Positions 1-11,876 of a stretch of DNA of 64,000 nt are shown in pieces (within the stretch, counting starts at the first letter, position 1; each line of letters begins with the position of its first letter). This DNA comes from Mycobacteroides chelonae. GTDB taxonomy: Bacteria > Actinomycetota > Actinomycetes > Mycobacteriales > Mycobacteriaceae. The DNA lies in the NCBI RefSeq assembly GCF_016767715.1, contig NZ_CP050145.1, positions 496,001 through 560,000 of the forward strand. Reading direction: 5' to 3'. The notes under the pieces were generated by a model, which did no database searches, had not been told where the DNA came from, and saw nothing but the letters and a program-made list of their open reading frames with translations. The position numbers and the translations under genes are program-made.

Positions 1-536
1 CCGGGGTTTCTCAGGACAAGCTGATCCTTGACCCGGGTCTTGGCTTCGCCAAGACTGCCCGTCACAATTGGCTTTTACTCCAAGCGATTCCGGACCTACA
101 GGAGCTGGGTTACCCGATTCTCATCGGCGCCTCCCGGAAACGATTCCTGGGTTCGCTACTTACCGACCTCAAGGGCGTGGAGCGTCCGGCCGACGGGCGT
201 GAAACCGCAACGGCCGTCATCACCGCGCTCGGCGCGCTTCATGAGGTATGGGGTGTGCGGGTTCACGACGTCACGGCATCCATGGACGCGCTGAAGGTGG
301 TGCGGGCCTGGGAGACTGGCGGTGTCGAGACCATCGAAGAGGACGAGGAAGAGGGGCGCGAGCACCTCCCGGAACAGCAGACCGAGCCCGAACCCACGCC
401 CGCCGCCGAAATCGCTCAGGACGAGGTGACCATGGAGGTGACCGTGCGGACCGCTCGACCCGAACCCAGTAAGACCGCAGGGGGGAAGTGGCGTCGTGAG
501 GTTGCCCAGCGCGGCACCAAGGGCGGCGCGAAATGA
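1..536 (+). CDS. folP: Dihydropteroate synthase FolP, C-terminal part (5' end outside window)
   Basis: This is the end of dihydropteroate synthase, which joins p-aminobenzoate to the pterin diphosphate in folate synthesis and is the sulfonamide target. The frame is open from base 3. The conserved DPGLGFAKT segment and the [12 protein letters not shown] segment (substrate-binding Lys/Arg strand) are visible, followed by the last barrel helix containing TAVITALGA. After the fold ends (about base 320) there is an unusual tail of about 70 residues rich in Glu, Pro and Thr that ends in a basic patch. The stop overlaps the folB start by four bases, so folP-folB-folK are translationally coupled. Identity is clear; only the N-terminal half is missing. 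Confidence 0.95.
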   Translation, partial: GVSQDKLILDPGLGFAKTARHNWLLLQAIPDLQELGYPILIGASRKRFLGSLLTDLKGVERPADGRETATAVITALGALHEVWGVRVHDVTASMDALKVVRAWETGGVETIEEDEEEGREHLPEQQTEPEPTPAAEIAQDEVTMEVTVRTARPEPSKTAGGKWRREVAQRGTKGGAK

Positions 537-919
537 CCGACCGCATCGAGTTGCGCGGCCTGAAAGTTTTTGGTTATCACGGAGTTTTCGAGCATGAGCG
601 TCGCGACGGCCAGGAGTTCTCGGTAGACGTCACCGTCTGGCTGGACCTTGATACCGCGGCGGCCACGGATCAGCTGACCGACACCCTCGACTACGGGGAA
701 CTGGCTCAGCGGGCGGCCGCGATCGTGTCCGGTCCACCGCGCAATCTCATCGAATCGGTTGCCGGTGCGATCGCCGACGATGTGATGACCGATGCCAGGG
801 TTCACGCAGTGGAGGCGGTGGTACACAAGCCCGACGCGCCAATTCCGTTGACGTTCAGCGATGTTGCGGTAGTGGCCCGCCGTTCCCGGAGATCGCGGCC
901 CGGGGGATCACCGCAGTGA
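533..919 (+). CDS. folB: Dihydroneopterin aldolase
   Basis: A 128-residue protein of the FolB/FolX fold. It cleaves 7,8-dihydroneopterin to 6-hydroxymethyl-dihydropterin and glycolaldehyde, the step before FolK. The N-terminal strand [16 protein letters not shown] carries the family's conserved Tyr-His region, and Lys in [10 protein letters not shown] near residue 100 matches the catalytic lysine region. Length is normal for the family. It overlaps folP and folK by four bases each (ATGA/GTGA type), which indicates one operon. It acts in the cytoplasm as a ring-shaped oligomer (family knowledge). Confidence 0.96.
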   Translation: MTDRIELRGLKVFGYHGVFEHERRDGQEFSVDVTVWLDLDTAAATDQLTDTLDYGELAQRAAAIVSGPPRNLIESVAGAIADDVMTDARVHAVEAVVHKPDAPIPLTFSDVAVVARRSRRSRPGGSPQ

Positions 920-1452
920 CCCGCGCGGTGCTGTCTATCGGATCCAATCTCGGTGACAGGCTCGCGCACCTGCAATTGGTCGTCGACGCGCTGGGCGCGG
1001 ATGTGATCGGCGTTTCACCGGTGTATCAAACCGCACCGTGGGGACCGGTTCCGCAGTCTGACTACTTGAATGCCGTGGTCATCGCGCAGGGGCGTGAACC
1101 GCGGGAATGGCTCGAGGTGGCGCATCGCCTAGAGCAGTCTGCGCAGCGAGTACGCGCGGAACGCTGGGGCCCGCGGACTCTCGACGTTGATGTGATCAGC
1201 TGCAGACAGGATGCCGACGACACCGTAGTGGCTAGCGAGATCCTCTCCGAGGACGTGGAGCTGACACTGCCGCATCCCCGCGCGCACGAGCGCGCCTTTG
1301 TATTGGTGCCGTGGCTGGCGCTCGATCCGGAGGCCGCACTGACGGTCGAGGGGCGGCTCCGTCCAGTTGCCGAGCTGGTGGCAGGTCTGTCCGAAGCCGA
1401 ACGTGCCGACGTCCGCCGTGTGGATGACACTCTGACTGGTCCGGCGGCGTAA
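916..1452 (+). CDS. folK: 2-amino-4-hydroxy-6-hydroxymethyldihydropteridine diphosphokinase
   Basis: A 178-residue HPPK that pyrophosphorylates 6-hydroxymethyl-dihydropterin with ATP, feeding FolP. The hallmark features are the N-terminal [10 protein letters not shown], the [12 protein letters not shown] segment with the two Mg-binding aspartates, and [16 protein letters not shown] towards the C terminus. The start is a GTG that overlaps the folB stop. The stop TAA overlaps the ATG of the next gene at 1452, so the operon continues into the membrane protein. Confidence 0.97.
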   Translation: MTRAVLSIGSNLGDRLAHLQLVVDALGADVIGVSPVYQTAPWGPVPQSDYLNAVVIAQGREPREWLEVAHRLEQSAQRVRAERWGPRTLDVDVISCRQDADDTVVASEILSEDVELTLPHPRAHERAFVLVPWLALDPEAALTVEGRLRPVAELVAGLSEAERADVRRVDDTLTGPAA

Positions 1453-1919
1453 TGGGGCCCACTCGGATCCGTGAACTGCTGCTGGGGGGTGCCGTCACGG
1501 CGATCCTCGGCTTCTTCTTTGTCTCAGTGGCTTACGGTTCCCTGCCGCCGATCCCGCTGCTCGGGGGTGTTTCGCTGTTGGCGCTGGCGATCGCCGAGGG
1601 TGGCTGGGCGTTCTACATCCGCAACAAGGTCACTGACGGTGAGATCGGGGTTGGCACGGGACGTTTGCCGGCGCTTGTGGTGGCACGTTCGGTGGTGGTC
1701 GCGAAGGCCTCGGCATGGCTCGGCACGCTGATGACGGGATGGTGGCTGGCGATGCTGGTCTACATCCTGCCGCGGCGCGCGCAGCTGGCCGCGGCGGCAG
1801 CGGACACATTCGGCGTAGTGATCGCCACCGGTTGTGCATTGGCGCTCGTGGTCGCCGGGCTGTGGCTACAGCATTGCTGTAAGTCGCCACCCGACCCGCC
1901 CGCGACCCCCGCCCGGTAG
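1452..1919 (+). CDS. DUF3180-type membrane protein (Rv3605c-like)
   Basis: A 155-residue integral membrane protein with four predicted hydrophobic segments, at about residues 9-29, 36-54, 78-103 and 115-137. It follows folK directly in M. tuberculosis as well, and the family is annotated there as DUF3180. No catalytic motif is visible. The one-base overlap with folK suggests co-transcription with folate genes, but a role in folate transport or synthesis would be inference. The C terminus is short and Pro-rich (PPDPPATPAR). Confidence 0.85.
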   Translation: MGPTRIRELLLGGAVTAILGFFFVSVAYGSLPPIPLLGGVSLLALAIAEGGWAFYIRNKVTDGEIGVGTGRLPALVVARSVVVAKASAWLGTLMTGWWLAMLVYILPRRAQLAAAAADTFGVVIATGCALALVVAGLWLQHCCKSPPDPPATPAR

Positions 1920-1989
1920 CACCCGCCCATGTCGAATCGCCGATTCGAGGTCGGCCAGCACACTGCACTGTCCGGGTACAGTCACCCCC

Positions 1990-3528
1990 ATGACGATTCC
2001 GACCCGAGCGGCGAAGCCTCGGCGTGGCAGCCGTCGCCCCGGGTGGGCGTTGCTGACCGCGTTGCTGGTGCTGGCGATCGGTTCCGGGATCGCCCTGGTT
2101 TTCACCGATAAGGCCATCTATCTACGCGTCGGCTTGTTGCTGGCGTTATGGGCCGCGGTCATCGCGTCATTCGCCGCGCTGACCTACCGCCGGCAGAGCG
2201 ATACCGACCAGGCGAAGGTGCGCGACCAGAAGCTGGTTTACGACCTGCAGTTGGAGCGGGAGATTTCGGCGCGCCGCGAGTACGAGCTGACGGTCGAGAG
2301 CAGATTGCGCCAACAGCTGGCTGGGGAGATCGAGGCGCAGGCCGCCGATGAGATCGCGACTCTGCGTGCCGAGCTTGCCGCGTTGCGCACCAATCTGGAG
2401 ATTCTCTTCAACACCGAGCTCAGTGAGCGTCCGGCGATCGAGCATGACCCGATTCGCGCGTTGGGGCCCTGGCCGGGAGCCGAGCCCGAGCCCGCACCGA
2501 ACGTGGGCGCACCTGCTGCCGCATTCACCCACTCCGTCCGCGAGCCCCAACCCGCGCCGGCCGCCGAGTACCAGGACGTGACCGCGGTCGAGGAGGACAA
2601 CCGGACATCGGAGTACCCGATCATCGATGTCGCCGAAGATCCCCATCATGTCGATGAGGCGGAGGCGCCTCCCACGCCGCCGTATCCGGCGCCTCCGTAC
2701 TACGGTGCCGCGCAACCTCACGAGCCGGAGCCGTACCAACAGCCGGTCTCATCCGGTACACATTGGCGCCCGCAGCCGGAGCCGCATGTGGCCCAGTCCC
2801 CGGTGCCGCAGCCGGAGCCCGCGGTTCCGGCGGCACCGCCCGCTGCGGAGCCTGTGCAGCAAGCGTATTGGGCTGCCAGACAAGAGGATTGGGATGCCGC
2901 CGCCGACGGCGAGGACTGGGATCCGACACCCCAGCCCATCGCGCCTCCGGAGCAGGTTGTCCCCCAGCCCGTGTGGAACGAGCCCGCCCCGGAGTGGAAC
3001 GCTCCGCCCCCGCCGCCTCCGAGCGTGTGGTCTCCGGCCCCCGCCGAAGGCCAGTGGTTGCCTCCCGGCACCAGCGGAAGCAACTGGGCATCCAACGAAC
3101 CCGCACCTGCTCCAAGTCCGTATCAGGCAGAGCCAGTCGTCGGTCGTCATTCCGGATCGCCGTCACGGCACCAGGCCCCGGCCGGGCCCGAGAATGCCGG
3201 CGGTGGGCACTGGGCGCCCGAGCCTTCTTACCCGCCGCCACCGCCGGCCCCGGAACAACAGAGCTATCCGGAGAGCTCCGGGGGACACCGGGCGCCGGAA
3301 CCTGAGGAGAAGCGCGGACGCCGACGGGCCCCCGAACCCGAGGAATCCGAAGAGCCACGTGGTCGTCGGCGGGCTCCGGAACCCGAAGAATCCGAGGAGT
3401 CGCGCGGTCGCCGCCATGTTGAGGAAACGGGTGGCTTCTCGGTCGCCGACCTGCTGGGACGTCTCCAGGGAGATCCTTCAGAGTCCTCGGAGTCCGGTGG
3501 CGGCCGCCGCCGGCGCCGCGAGGACTGA
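1990..3528 (+). CDS. Membrane-anchored Pro/Glu/Ala-rich protein (Rv3604c-like)
   Basis: A 512-residue protein with a basic N terminus, two hydrophobic helices (about residues 18-36 and 42-60), and then a charged helical stretch likely to form a coiled coil (about 65-140, ending near ALRTNLEILFN). The remaining 370 residues are low-complexity Pro/Ala/Glu/Trp sequence with tandem repeats near the end. The M. tuberculosis gene in this position (Rv3604c) has a similar layout and no established function. The start at ATG 1990 puts the positively charged leader (AAKPRRGSRRPG) directly before the first membrane segment; an upstream in-frame start would add an unlikely stretch. The protein ends in a basic patch (GGGRRRRRED). 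A scaffold role at the membrane is only a guess. Confidence 0.8.
   Translation: MTIPTRAAKPRRGSRRPGWALLTALLVLAIGSGIALVFTDKAIYLRVGLLLALWAAVIASFAALTYRRQSDTDQAKVRDQKLVYDLQLEREISARREYELTVESRLRQQLAGEIEAQAADEIATLRAELAALRTNLEILFNTELSERPAIEHDPIRALGPWPGAEPEPAPNVGAPAAAFTHSVREPQPAPAAEYQDVTAVEEDNRTSEYPIIDVAEDPHHVDEAEAPPTPPYPAPPYYGAAQPHEPEPYQQPVSSGTHWRPQPEPHVAQSPVPQPEPAVPAAPPAAEPVQQAYWAARQEDWDAAADGEDWDPTPQPIAPPEQVVPQPVWNEPAPEWNAPPPPPPSVWSPAPAEGQWLPPGTSGSNWASNEPAPAPSPYQAEPVVGRHSGSPSRHQAPAGPENAGGGHWAPEPSYPPPPPAPEQQSYPESSGGHRAPEPEEKRGRRRAPEPEESEEPRGRRRAPEPEESEESRGRRHVEETGGFSVADLLGRLQGDPSESSESGGGRRRRRED
3313..3402 (+). repeat. Two tandem 45-bp coding repeats
   Basis: Within the preceding gene two 15-codon units encode RGRRRAPEPEESEEP (residues 442-456) and RGRRRAPEPEESEES (457-471). 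A partial third unit, RGRR, follows, and a diverged copy (APEPEEK) precedes. The repeats are in frame and differ at synonymous positions, so the duplication is not very recent. Alternating basic RGRRR and acidic PEPEESEE blocks suggest a flexible charged region. Confidence 0.85.
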
Positions 3529-3683
3529 CTTTCTGCGGATTTCGTCACCGTGCGCGAAAGTGAGCAATCTAACGGCTCAGGGCACTGCCGGTAGCGCCCC
3601 GGTGGGATTAGCCTGCTGATGACCGTCCGGTACCTGCCAGGCAGGACTGGAACGTATCTAGTCTGCGAGGTGTCTCGTTCAGC

Positions 3684-4637
3684 ATGTCTGAGGCTTTCAA
3701 TGTCGATAGCCAAGCCGATGGGCCACTTGATGGCTTGCGGCCCGCGCGTCTGGCTGTCGGGATTATCTCGGCCGGCCGAGTGGGTACTGCCATGGGCGTC
3801 GCGCTGGAGGCGGCGGGCCATTTCGTTGTCGCATGCAGCGCGGTATCTGATGCCTCGCGTCGGCGTGCCGAGGAACGACTGCCGGAAAGTCAGGTCCTGT
3901 CCGCCCAGGAGGTCGCTCCGCGTGCCGAGCTACTGATCCTTGCAGTACCGGATCACGAGCTGGGGGCCTTGGTCTCGGGGCTTGCCACTACCGGTTCGGT
4001 ACGGCCCGGAACCATCGTGGTGCACACGTCGGGCGCCAACGGCATCACGATCCTGGAGCCGTTGACTGCCCTCGGGTGCGTGCCGCTGGCCATCCATCCG
4101 GCCATGACGTTCGTAGGCGGGGATGAGGATATTGAGCGACTTCCCAATGCCTGCTTTGGAATTACCGCGGCCGACGAGATCGGTTACGCGATCGGTACGG
4201 CGCTGGTGCTGGAGATAGGCGGCGAGCCGGTACGAGTGCGCGAGGACGCCCGCACTCTCTATCACGCCGCCCTGGCGCACGGAAGCAACCACGTGGTGAC
4301 GCTGGTACTAGATGCGGTTGAGGCGCTGCGATCGGCGCTATGGGGTCAGGAACTGTTGGGGCAGGAGACCATCGGTGATGGACCGGGCGGGTTGCCCGAA
4401 CGGATGCTGGCGCCGTTGATTCGTGCCGCCGTCACCAATGCGCTGGACCGTGGGCAGTCAGCTCTGACAGGTCCGGTGGCGCGGGGAGACGGCGCGGCCA
4501 TCGGGCGCCACCTGGATGCACTGACCGAGGCGGATCCGGCGCTGGCCGAGGCATACCGCGCCGATGCTCGACGTACTGCGCAGCGGGCGCACGCACCCCA
4601 ATCGGTTTTCGCCGCACTGGAACCCCGGACTAGGTAG
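3684..4637 (+). CDS. Rossmann-like and DUF2520 domain protein (Rv3603c-like)
   Basis: A 317-residue protein. The N-terminal half is an NAD(P)-binding Rossmann domain with the glycine signature GIISAGRVGTAMGVAL (about residues 25-41) and a second strand LLILAVPDHEL. The C-terminal half matches the DUF2520 helical domain, resembling 6-phosphogluconate dehydrogenase/ketopantoate reductase architecture. It sits nine bases before panC, as in other mycobacteria. It is therefore often considered a candidate ketopantoate reductase, but that is inference from context and fold, not proven by a motif. ATG 3684 follows GAGG-type bases and gives a sensible N terminus. Confidence 0.88.
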   Translation: MSEAFNVDSQADGPLDGLRPARLAVGIISAGRVGTAMGVALEAAGHFVVACSAVSDASRRRAEERLPESQVLSAQEVAPRAELLILAVPDHELGALVSGLATTGSVRPGTIVVHTSGANGITILEPLTALGCVPLAIHPAMTFVGGDEDIERLPNACFGITAADEIGYAIGTALVLEIGGEPVRVREDARTLYHAALAHGSNHVVTLVLDAVEALRSALWGQELLGQETIGDGPGGLPERMLAPLIRAAVTNALDRGQSALTGPVARGDGAAIGRHLDALTEADPALAEAYRADARRTAQRAHAPQSVFAALEPRTR

Positions 4638-4646
4638 GGCTGCTTG

Positions 4647-5582
4647 ATGACGAGTTTGTATGGGCCGAAGGGCTACCTCAGTGGAGAACTGACCGTTCAC
4701 CATGATCCCGACACGATGTACGACGTGTCGAAGGCATTGCGGCACACCGGACGCCGGATCATGTTGGTACCGACCATGGGTGCGCTGCATGAGGGCCATC
4801 TGACGCTAGTCCGGCATGCCCGGAAGGTGCCCGGCGCGGTGGTCGTGGTGTCGATCTTCGTCAATCCCTTACAGTTCGGCGTCGGCGAGGATCTCGATGC
4901 GTACCCGCGCACCCTGGAATCGGATGTCGAAAAGCTCCGTGGCGAGGGTGTCGAGCTGGTGTTCGCTCCGAATGCGGAGGCGATGTATCCCCATGGGCAA
5001 CGCACCACCGTCCAGCCGGGACCGCTTGGTGCCGAACTTGAGGGTGCCTCGCGTCCAACGCATTTCGCCGGCATGCTGACAGTTGTGCTGAAGCTGCTGC
5101 AGATCGTGGCTCCCGACCAGGCATACTTCGGCGAGAAGGACTACCAGCAGCTGGTGCTCATCAGGCAGATGGTCGCCGATCTCAACCTCAAGACGCGCAT
5201 CGTTCCGATACCGATTGTCCGTGAGGCGGACGGGCTGGCGATGTCCTCGCGGAATGTCTACCTGAGCGAGGAACACCGCGAGCAGGCCGGTGCACTGTCG
5301 GCCGCGCTACTTGCCGGAATTTACTCGGCTTCGGCCGGCACGGAATCGGCACTGGACGCGGCCCGCGCGGTACTCGACGAGGTGCCCGCGATCGAGGTGG
5401 ACTACCTGGAGGTTCGCGGCGCCGATCTGGGCCCCGCACCCGCACAAGGACCCGGCCGCATGCTGGTGGCCGCCAAGCTGGGTACTACCCGGCTACTGGA
5501 CAACGTTCCCCTGGAATTGGGCGGCGGAATCGGCTCTTCCGGACCCGCGGACCCCGATCACGCACTGCCCTGGCGAAACTGA
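4647..5582 (+). CDS. panC: Pantothenate synthetase
   Basis: A 311-residue pantoate-beta-alanine ligase, which makes pantothenate from pantoate, beta-alanine and ATP by way of pantoyl-adenylate. The ATP-binding HIGH-type motif is in [15 protein letters not shown], and the second signature is [19 protein letters not shown]. The KMSKS-like loop is [16 protein letters not shown] 4647 is preferred over the adjacent upstream TTG. panD follows after 13 bases, so both halves of the beta-alanine branch are co-expressed. Confidence 0.97.
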   Translation: MTSLYGPKGYLSGELTVHHDPDTMYDVSKALRHTGRRIMLVPTMGALHEGHLTLVRHARKVPGAVVVVSIFVNPLQFGVGEDLDAYPRTLESDVEKLRGEGVELVFAPNAEAMYPHGQRTTVQPGPLGAELEGASRPTHFAGMLTVVLKLLQIVAPDQAYFGEKDYQQLVLIRQMVADLNLKTRIVPIPIVREADGLAMSSRNVYLSEEHREQAGALSAALLAGIYSASAGTESALDAARAVLDEVPAIEVDYLEVRGADLGPAPAQGPGRMLVAAKLGTTRLLDNVPLELGGGIGSSGPADPDHALPWRN

Positions 5583-5595
5583 CTGGAGGACAATG

Positions 5596-6018
5596 ATGTT
5601 CCGCACGATGATGAAATCGAAGATCCATCGCGCCACCGTGACGCATGCCGATCTGCATTACGTCGGCTCGGTCACCATCGATCCAGACCTCATGGAGGCC
5701 GCCGACTTGCTGGAGGGCGAGCAGGTCACCATTGTCGACATCGACAATGGTGCTCGGCTGGAGACGTATGCGATCACCGGTACTCGTGGCAGCGGTGTCA
5801 TCGGGATCAACGGTGCCGCAGCACATCTGGTACATCCTGGGGACCTGGTGATCATCATCGCCTACGGTGTGATGAGTGATGCGGAGGCACGCGCCTTCAC
5901 GCCGCGTGTGGTGTTCGTCGACTCGGACAACAAGCAGGTTGAGCTGGGTGAGCACTCTGGCGATCCGGCCTACGTGCCCGAGAACTTCGGTCTGGTATCG
6001 CCCCGCGGTCTGGTGTAG
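5596..6018 (+). CDS. panD: Aspartate 1-decarboxylase proenzyme
   Basis: A 140-residue PanD, which makes beta-alanine from aspartate for PanC. It is a self-processing pyruvoyl enzyme. From ATG 5596 the cleavage site Gly24-Ser25 lies in HYVGSVTID, the expected position, and Lys9 is conserved. That numbering and the GGAGGA ribosome site five bases upstream favour 5596 over the ATG at 5593. The [10 protein letters not shown] signature is intact. The C-terminal tail (residues 116-140) is the segment where pyrazinamide-resistance mutations are known in M. tuberculosis, and it differs in sequence from that species. Confidence 0.97.
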   Translation: MFRTMMKSKIHRATVTHADLHYVGSVTIDPDLMEAADLLEGEQVTIVDIDNGARLETYAITGTRGSGVIGINGAAAHLVHPGDLVIIIAYGVMSDAEARAFTPRVVFVDSDNKQVELGEHSGDPAYVPENFGLVSPRGLV

Positions 6019-6020
6019 CC

Positions 6021-6836
6021 GTGCTGCTGGCCATCGACGTACGTAACACCCACACCGTCCTCGGACTGGTATCGGGCACCGGCGAGCATGCCAAGGTTGT
6101 TCAGCACTGGCGGATTCGCACGGAACCCGAGATCACCGCCGATGAGCTGGCCCTCACCATCGACGGACTGATCGGCGATGACAGCGAGACACTGACCGGT
6201 GTCGCGGCACTGTCCACCGTGCCCTCGGTGCTGCACGAAATGCGGGGAATGTTCGATCAGTACTGGTCGGCTGTTCCGCAGGTCCTCATCGAGCCGGGCG
6301 TGCGTACGGGCTTGCCGCTGCTCGTCGACAACCCGAAAGAGGTCGGCGCCGACCGAATCGTGAATTGCCTTGCCGCGCACCATAGATTTGGTTCGGCGTG
6401 CATCGTGGTCGACTTTGGATCCTCGATCTGTGTGGACGTGGTGTCGGCCAAGGGTGAATTCCTGGGAGGGGCCATCGCGCCGGGTGTGCAGGTGTCCTCT
6501 GATGCCGCAGCCGCCCGCAGTGCCGCCCTGCGACGGGTGGAGCTGACGCGGCCGCGTTCCGTCGTCGGCAAGAACACCGTCGAGTGCATGCAAGCGGGGG
6601 CGGTCTTCGGATTCGCCGGGCTGGTGGACGGGCTTGTCGAGCGGGTGCGCCGGGATATCGAAGGCTTTGGCGGCGCCGGTGCCACGGTGGTGGCCACCGG
6701 ACACACGGCCCCATTGATCCTTCCCGAGACGCACACGGTGGACCGCTACGAGGCGCACCTCACCCTCGACGGTTTGCGATTGGTGTACGAGCGCAACCGG
6801 GCCGACCAGCGCGGTAAGCCCCGCTCGGCGAAATAG
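6021..6836 (+). CDS. coaX: Type III pantothenate kinase
   Basis: A 271-residue CoaX of the ASKHA fold. It phosphorylates pantothenate at the start of CoA synthesis. The phosphate-binding motif near the N terminus ([15 protein letters not shown]) and the [27 protein letters not shown] segment are typical; here the first loop has Arg-Asn-Thr after the Asp. The start is GTG two bases after the panD stop, so panC-panD-coaX form one unit. In mycobacteria CoaA is the main kinase and CoaX may contribute little; that is established for M. tuberculosis, not seen here. Confidence 0.94.
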   Translation: MLLAIDVRNTHTVLGLVSGTGEHAKVVQHWRIRTEPEITADELALTIDGLIGDDSETLTGVAALSTVPSVLHEMRGMFDQYWSAVPQVLIEPGVRTGLPLLVDNPKEVGADRIVNCLAAHHRFGSACIVVDFGSSICVDVVSAKGEFLGGAIAPGVQVSSDAAAARSAALRRVELTRPRSVVGKNTVECMQAGAVFGFAGLVDGLVERVRRDIEGFGGAGATVVATGHTAPLILPETHTVDRYEAHLTLDGLRLVYERNRADQRGKPRSAK

Positions 6837-6900
6837 AATTTTCGGACGCCGGAATCGGCGAAACAGTCCCGGAGAAGCACTACCGCTAAGCTGCCGAGAC

Positions 6901-8403
6901 GTGACTGATCCTGACGCGCAGACCAGCTTGCCGGAACAATTTCGCATCCGGCAGGCCAAGCGCGAAAAGCTGCTCGCCGAGGGTATTGAACCGTATCCGG
7001 TGGAGGTACCCCGAACCCACAGCCTCAAGCAGGTTCGTGATGCGTACGTGGACCTGGAGACGGACACCAGCACGGGTGATCAGGTGGGTGTGTCAGGTCG
7101 CGTCATCTTCTCCCGGAATACCGGCAAGCTGTGTTTTGCGACGCTCCAGGAGGGCGACGGCACCTCATTACAGGTGATGATCAGCCTTGCCGGTGTCGGC
7201 GAGCAGTCCCTGGCGGACTGGAAAACCGATGTGGACCTCGGCGACATTGTGTTCGTACAGGGCGAGGTCATCAGCTCACGCCGAGGCGAACTGAGCGTCC
7301 TGGCAGACAGCTGGCAGATGGCTTCCAAGTCATTGCGCCCGCTTCCCGTTGCTCACAAGGAGATGTCCGAAGAGACCAGAGTGCGCCAGCGATATGTGGA
7401 TCTCATCGTGCGACCCGAGGCGCGCCAGATTGCCCGGCAGCGTGTCGCGGTGATGCGCGCCGTTCGTGATGCTCTGCACCGACGGGGATTCCTGGAGTTG
7501 GAGACACCGATCCTGCAGACCCTCGCCGGAGGTGCTGCGGCCCGGCCGTTCATTACGCATTCCAACGCACTCGATATCGACCTGTATCTGCGTATTGCGC
7601 CGGAACTTTTCCTGAAAAGGGCGCTCGTCGGCGGTTTCGACAAGATTTTTGAGCTCAACAGAGTTTTTCGAAATGAAGGGTCAGATTCGACGCATTCTCC
7701 CGAATTCGTGATGCTGGAAACATATGAGACGTACGGCACATACGACACCGCTGCAACAATGATCCGCGAGCTCATACAGGAGGTAGCGGACGACGCAATG
7801 GGAACTAGGCAGGTGGCGTTGCCCGACGGGTCGACCTACGACTTGGACGGTGAGTGGACGACGATGGAAATGTATCCGTCGTTGTCGGAAGCTCTTGGCG
7901 AGGAGATCACGCCTGATACACCGATTGCCACGCTATGGAAGATCGCCGAGCGAGTGGGCGCAGAGATTCCCACCGACCGCGGCTACGGGCACGGAAAACT
8001 CATCGAAGAACTGTGGGAGCACCAGGTCGGTGACAAAATGTACGCGCCGACGTTTGTCAGAGATTTCCCAGTTGAGACGTCTCCACTGACTCGTCAGCAC
8101 CGAAGCATCTCCGGCGTGACCGAGAAGTGGGATTTGTATGTTCGGGGCTTCGAATTGGCAACGGGATACTCGGAGTTGATCGATCCGGTGATTCAGCGTG
8201 AAAGGTTCGTTGACCAGGCTCGTTTGGCCGCGGCTGGTGATGATGAGGCGATGAGCCTCGATGAGGATTTCCTCAGTGCGATGGAACACGCAATGCCGCC
8301 AGCGGCGGGAACCGGCATGGGTATCGACCGGTTGTTGATGGCGCTTACCGGACTGGGAATTCGCGAGACGATCCTGTTTCCGATCGTCCGGCCTACGCTT
8401 TGA
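6901..8403 (+). CDS. lysS: Lysyl-tRNA synthetase, class II
   Basis: A 500-residue class II lysyl-tRNA synthetase. An N-terminal OB-fold anticodon-binding domain (about 60-165) is followed by the catalytic core. Motif 2 is [14 protein letters not shown] and motif 3 is [15 protein letters not shown] close to the C terminus. A GTG at 6901 is the start, with GATCCTGACG following. It lies 64 bases after coaX and may have its own promoter (a TAAGCT hexamer lies close to the start). It is followed by the lsr2 promoter region. Confidence 0.97.
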   Translation: MTDPDAQTSLPEQFRIRQAKREKLLAEGIEPYPVEVPRTHSLKQVRDAYVDLETDTSTGDQVGVSGRVIFSRNTGKLCFATLQEGDGTSLQVMISLAGVGEQSLADWKTDVDLGDIVFVQGEVISSRRGELSVLADSWQMASKSLRPLPVAHKEMSEETRVRQRYVDLIVRPEARQIARQRVAVMRAVRDALHRRGFLELETPILQTLAGGAAARPFITHSNALDIDLYLRIAPELFLKRALVGGFDKIFELNRVFRNEGSDSTHSPEFVMLETYETYGTYDTAATMIRELIQEVADDAMGTRQVALPDGSTYDLDGEWTTMEMYPSLSEALGEEITPDTPIATLWKIAERVGAEIPTDRGYGHGKLIEELWEHQVGDKMYAPTFVRDFPVETSPLTRQHRSISGVTEKWDLYVRGFELATGYSELIDPVIQRERFVDQARLAAAGDDEAMSLDEDFLSAMEHAMPPAAGTGMGIDRLLMALTGLGIRETILFPIVRPTL

Positions 8404-8432
8404 TCTACGCGTCCGAATTTTTGTCTCGCTTT

Positions 8433-8454
8433 TCAACTATGAGTCAACTATGCG
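8433..8454 (+). repeat. Tandem 11-bp direct repeat upstream of lsr2
   Basis: TCAACTATGAG (8433-8443) is followed immediately by TCAACTATGCG (8444-8454). Ten of eleven bases match. The pair lies about 125 bases before the lsr2 ATG in an AT-richer stretch, where a regulator could bind two sites one helical turn apart. No known factor is assigned. Confidence 0.7.
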
Positions 8455-8577
8455 CGTAGTGAATCGCTTGCCTTGAGTGGAACACGCGCAGCCTTGCGCG
8501 TATGTTGAACTTTGCGGCAATCCGTGGCATGTTTGAAGTGGACCAACGGGGGTTCCGCTTTTGGAAGGACAAAGGGA

Positions 8578-8922
8578 ATGGCTAAGAAGGTCACGGTTAC
8601 GCTTGTCGATGACGTCGATGGCGAGGCGCCAGCCGACGAGACCGTTGAATTCGGTATTGACGGCGTGACTTACGAGATCGACCTTTCTTCTAAGAATGCG
8701 GAGAAGCTGCGTAATCAGCTCACTACATGGGTCGAGCATGCTCGTCGCGTCAGTGGGCGCCGTCGTGGCCGGGGGAGTTCAGGGTCGGGTCGCGGGCGCG
8801 CGAGCATCGATCGTGAGCAGAGCGCCGCGATCCGCGAGTGGGCACGCAAGAACGGTCACAATGTGTCCTCGCGTGGCCGCATTCCCGCCGAAGTTGTCGA
8901 CGCGTTCAACGCCGCCAACTAA
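8578..8922 (+). CDS. lsr2: Nucleoid-associated protein Lsr2
   Basis: A 114-residue H-NS-like xenogeneic silencer. The N-terminal dimerisation domain (about 1-60, [16 protein letters not shown] onward) is followed by a basic linker ([17 protein letters not shown]). The C-terminal DNA-binding domain contains the AT-hook-like RGR in [14 protein letters not shown]. It binds AT-rich DNA. In M. abscessus-group strains its activity affects rough/smooth and virulence gene expression (family knowledge). ATG 8578 has AAAGGGA just upstream; the upstream in-frame start at 8512 would add an unconserved leader and is rejected. Confidence 0.98.
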   Translation: MAKKVTVTLVDDVDGEAPADETVEFGIDGVTYEIDLSSKNAEKLRNQLTTWVEHARRVSGRRRGRGSSGSGRGRASIDREQSAAIREWARKNGHNVSSRGRIPAEVVDAFNAAN

Positions 8923-9284
8923 GACTGCCAACTAAGACCGCCTCCTAAAACCCGTCGACTTGCGGGTCCCCCGGGAATTTCGCTTACGGCGAAGTCGGAT
9001 CAAAATCGGAAACGTTTTCACCGCATCTGGCGTTGTTCGGTTGCCTAACAAGCACCGCCGGGTGCGGTGATTCGTATTTTTGGGGACGGTTCCACCGGGT
9101 TCCGATGGGCTCCGCTGAGCACTCAGGAGCCATCTCCAGGTATGCGAGCACCGCGCCGACTACGGCCGACCACTAGAGTGGCGATTAGGTCCTAGTGCCA
9201 GCGGGGATGAGCCGTTTGGGGGGAACCCCGAGCGGCACGATGAACCGCTTGCGCAAAGGCCGGACGAGGAAGCGAGGGAGACCG
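8923..9284 (+). other. lsr2-clpC1 intergenic region
   Basis: This is 362 bases without a gene. It contains the hairpin at 9053-9069 and, just before clpC1, a G-rich/C-rich segment (9216-9230) that could fold on the clpC1 leader. An in-frame extension of clpC1 to 9195 exists, but its 30 codons have no family match. A clear -35/-10 pair was not identified. Confidence 0.5.
9053..9081 (+). terminator. Possible intrinsic terminator after lsr2
   Basis: CACCGC (9053-9058), a five-base loop and GCGGTG (9064-9069) are followed by ATTCGTATTTTT. A six-base GC-rich stem with a trailing T-rich stretch fits an intrinsic terminator on the plus strand, placed 130 bases after lsr2. Confidence 0.55.
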
Positions 9285-11819
<2,535 letters not shown>

Positions 11820-11830
11820 GCAGTTCTGTT

Positions 11831-11871
11831 CGAACGCCCGGTTGCCGCGTAACGCGGCGGCCGGGCGTTCG
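11831..11871. terminator. Strong bidirectional hairpin terminator after clpC1
   Basis: CGAACGCCCGG (11831-11841) pairs perfectly with CCGGGCGTTCG (11861-11871). Inside it GCCGCGT and ACGCGGC form a second stem, so the element is one long near-perfect hairpin between convergent genes. It lies 12 bases after clpC1 and 6 bases before the stop of the minus-strand oxidoreductase, so it can end both transcripts. There is no long T-run, which is common in mycobacteria. Confidence 0.85.
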
Positions 11872-11876
11872 GCGTT

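Noticed and set aside
3633..3645. CCTGCC-A-GGCAGG palindrome before the DUF2520 gene
   Set aside because: It is short and GC-rich, such sequences are common by chance in this genome, and no regulator is suggested by context.
9195..9284. In-frame N-terminal extension of clpC1
   Set aside because: The family starts at MFERFTDRARR; the extra 30 codons are Arg/Gly-rich and not conserved in ClpC.
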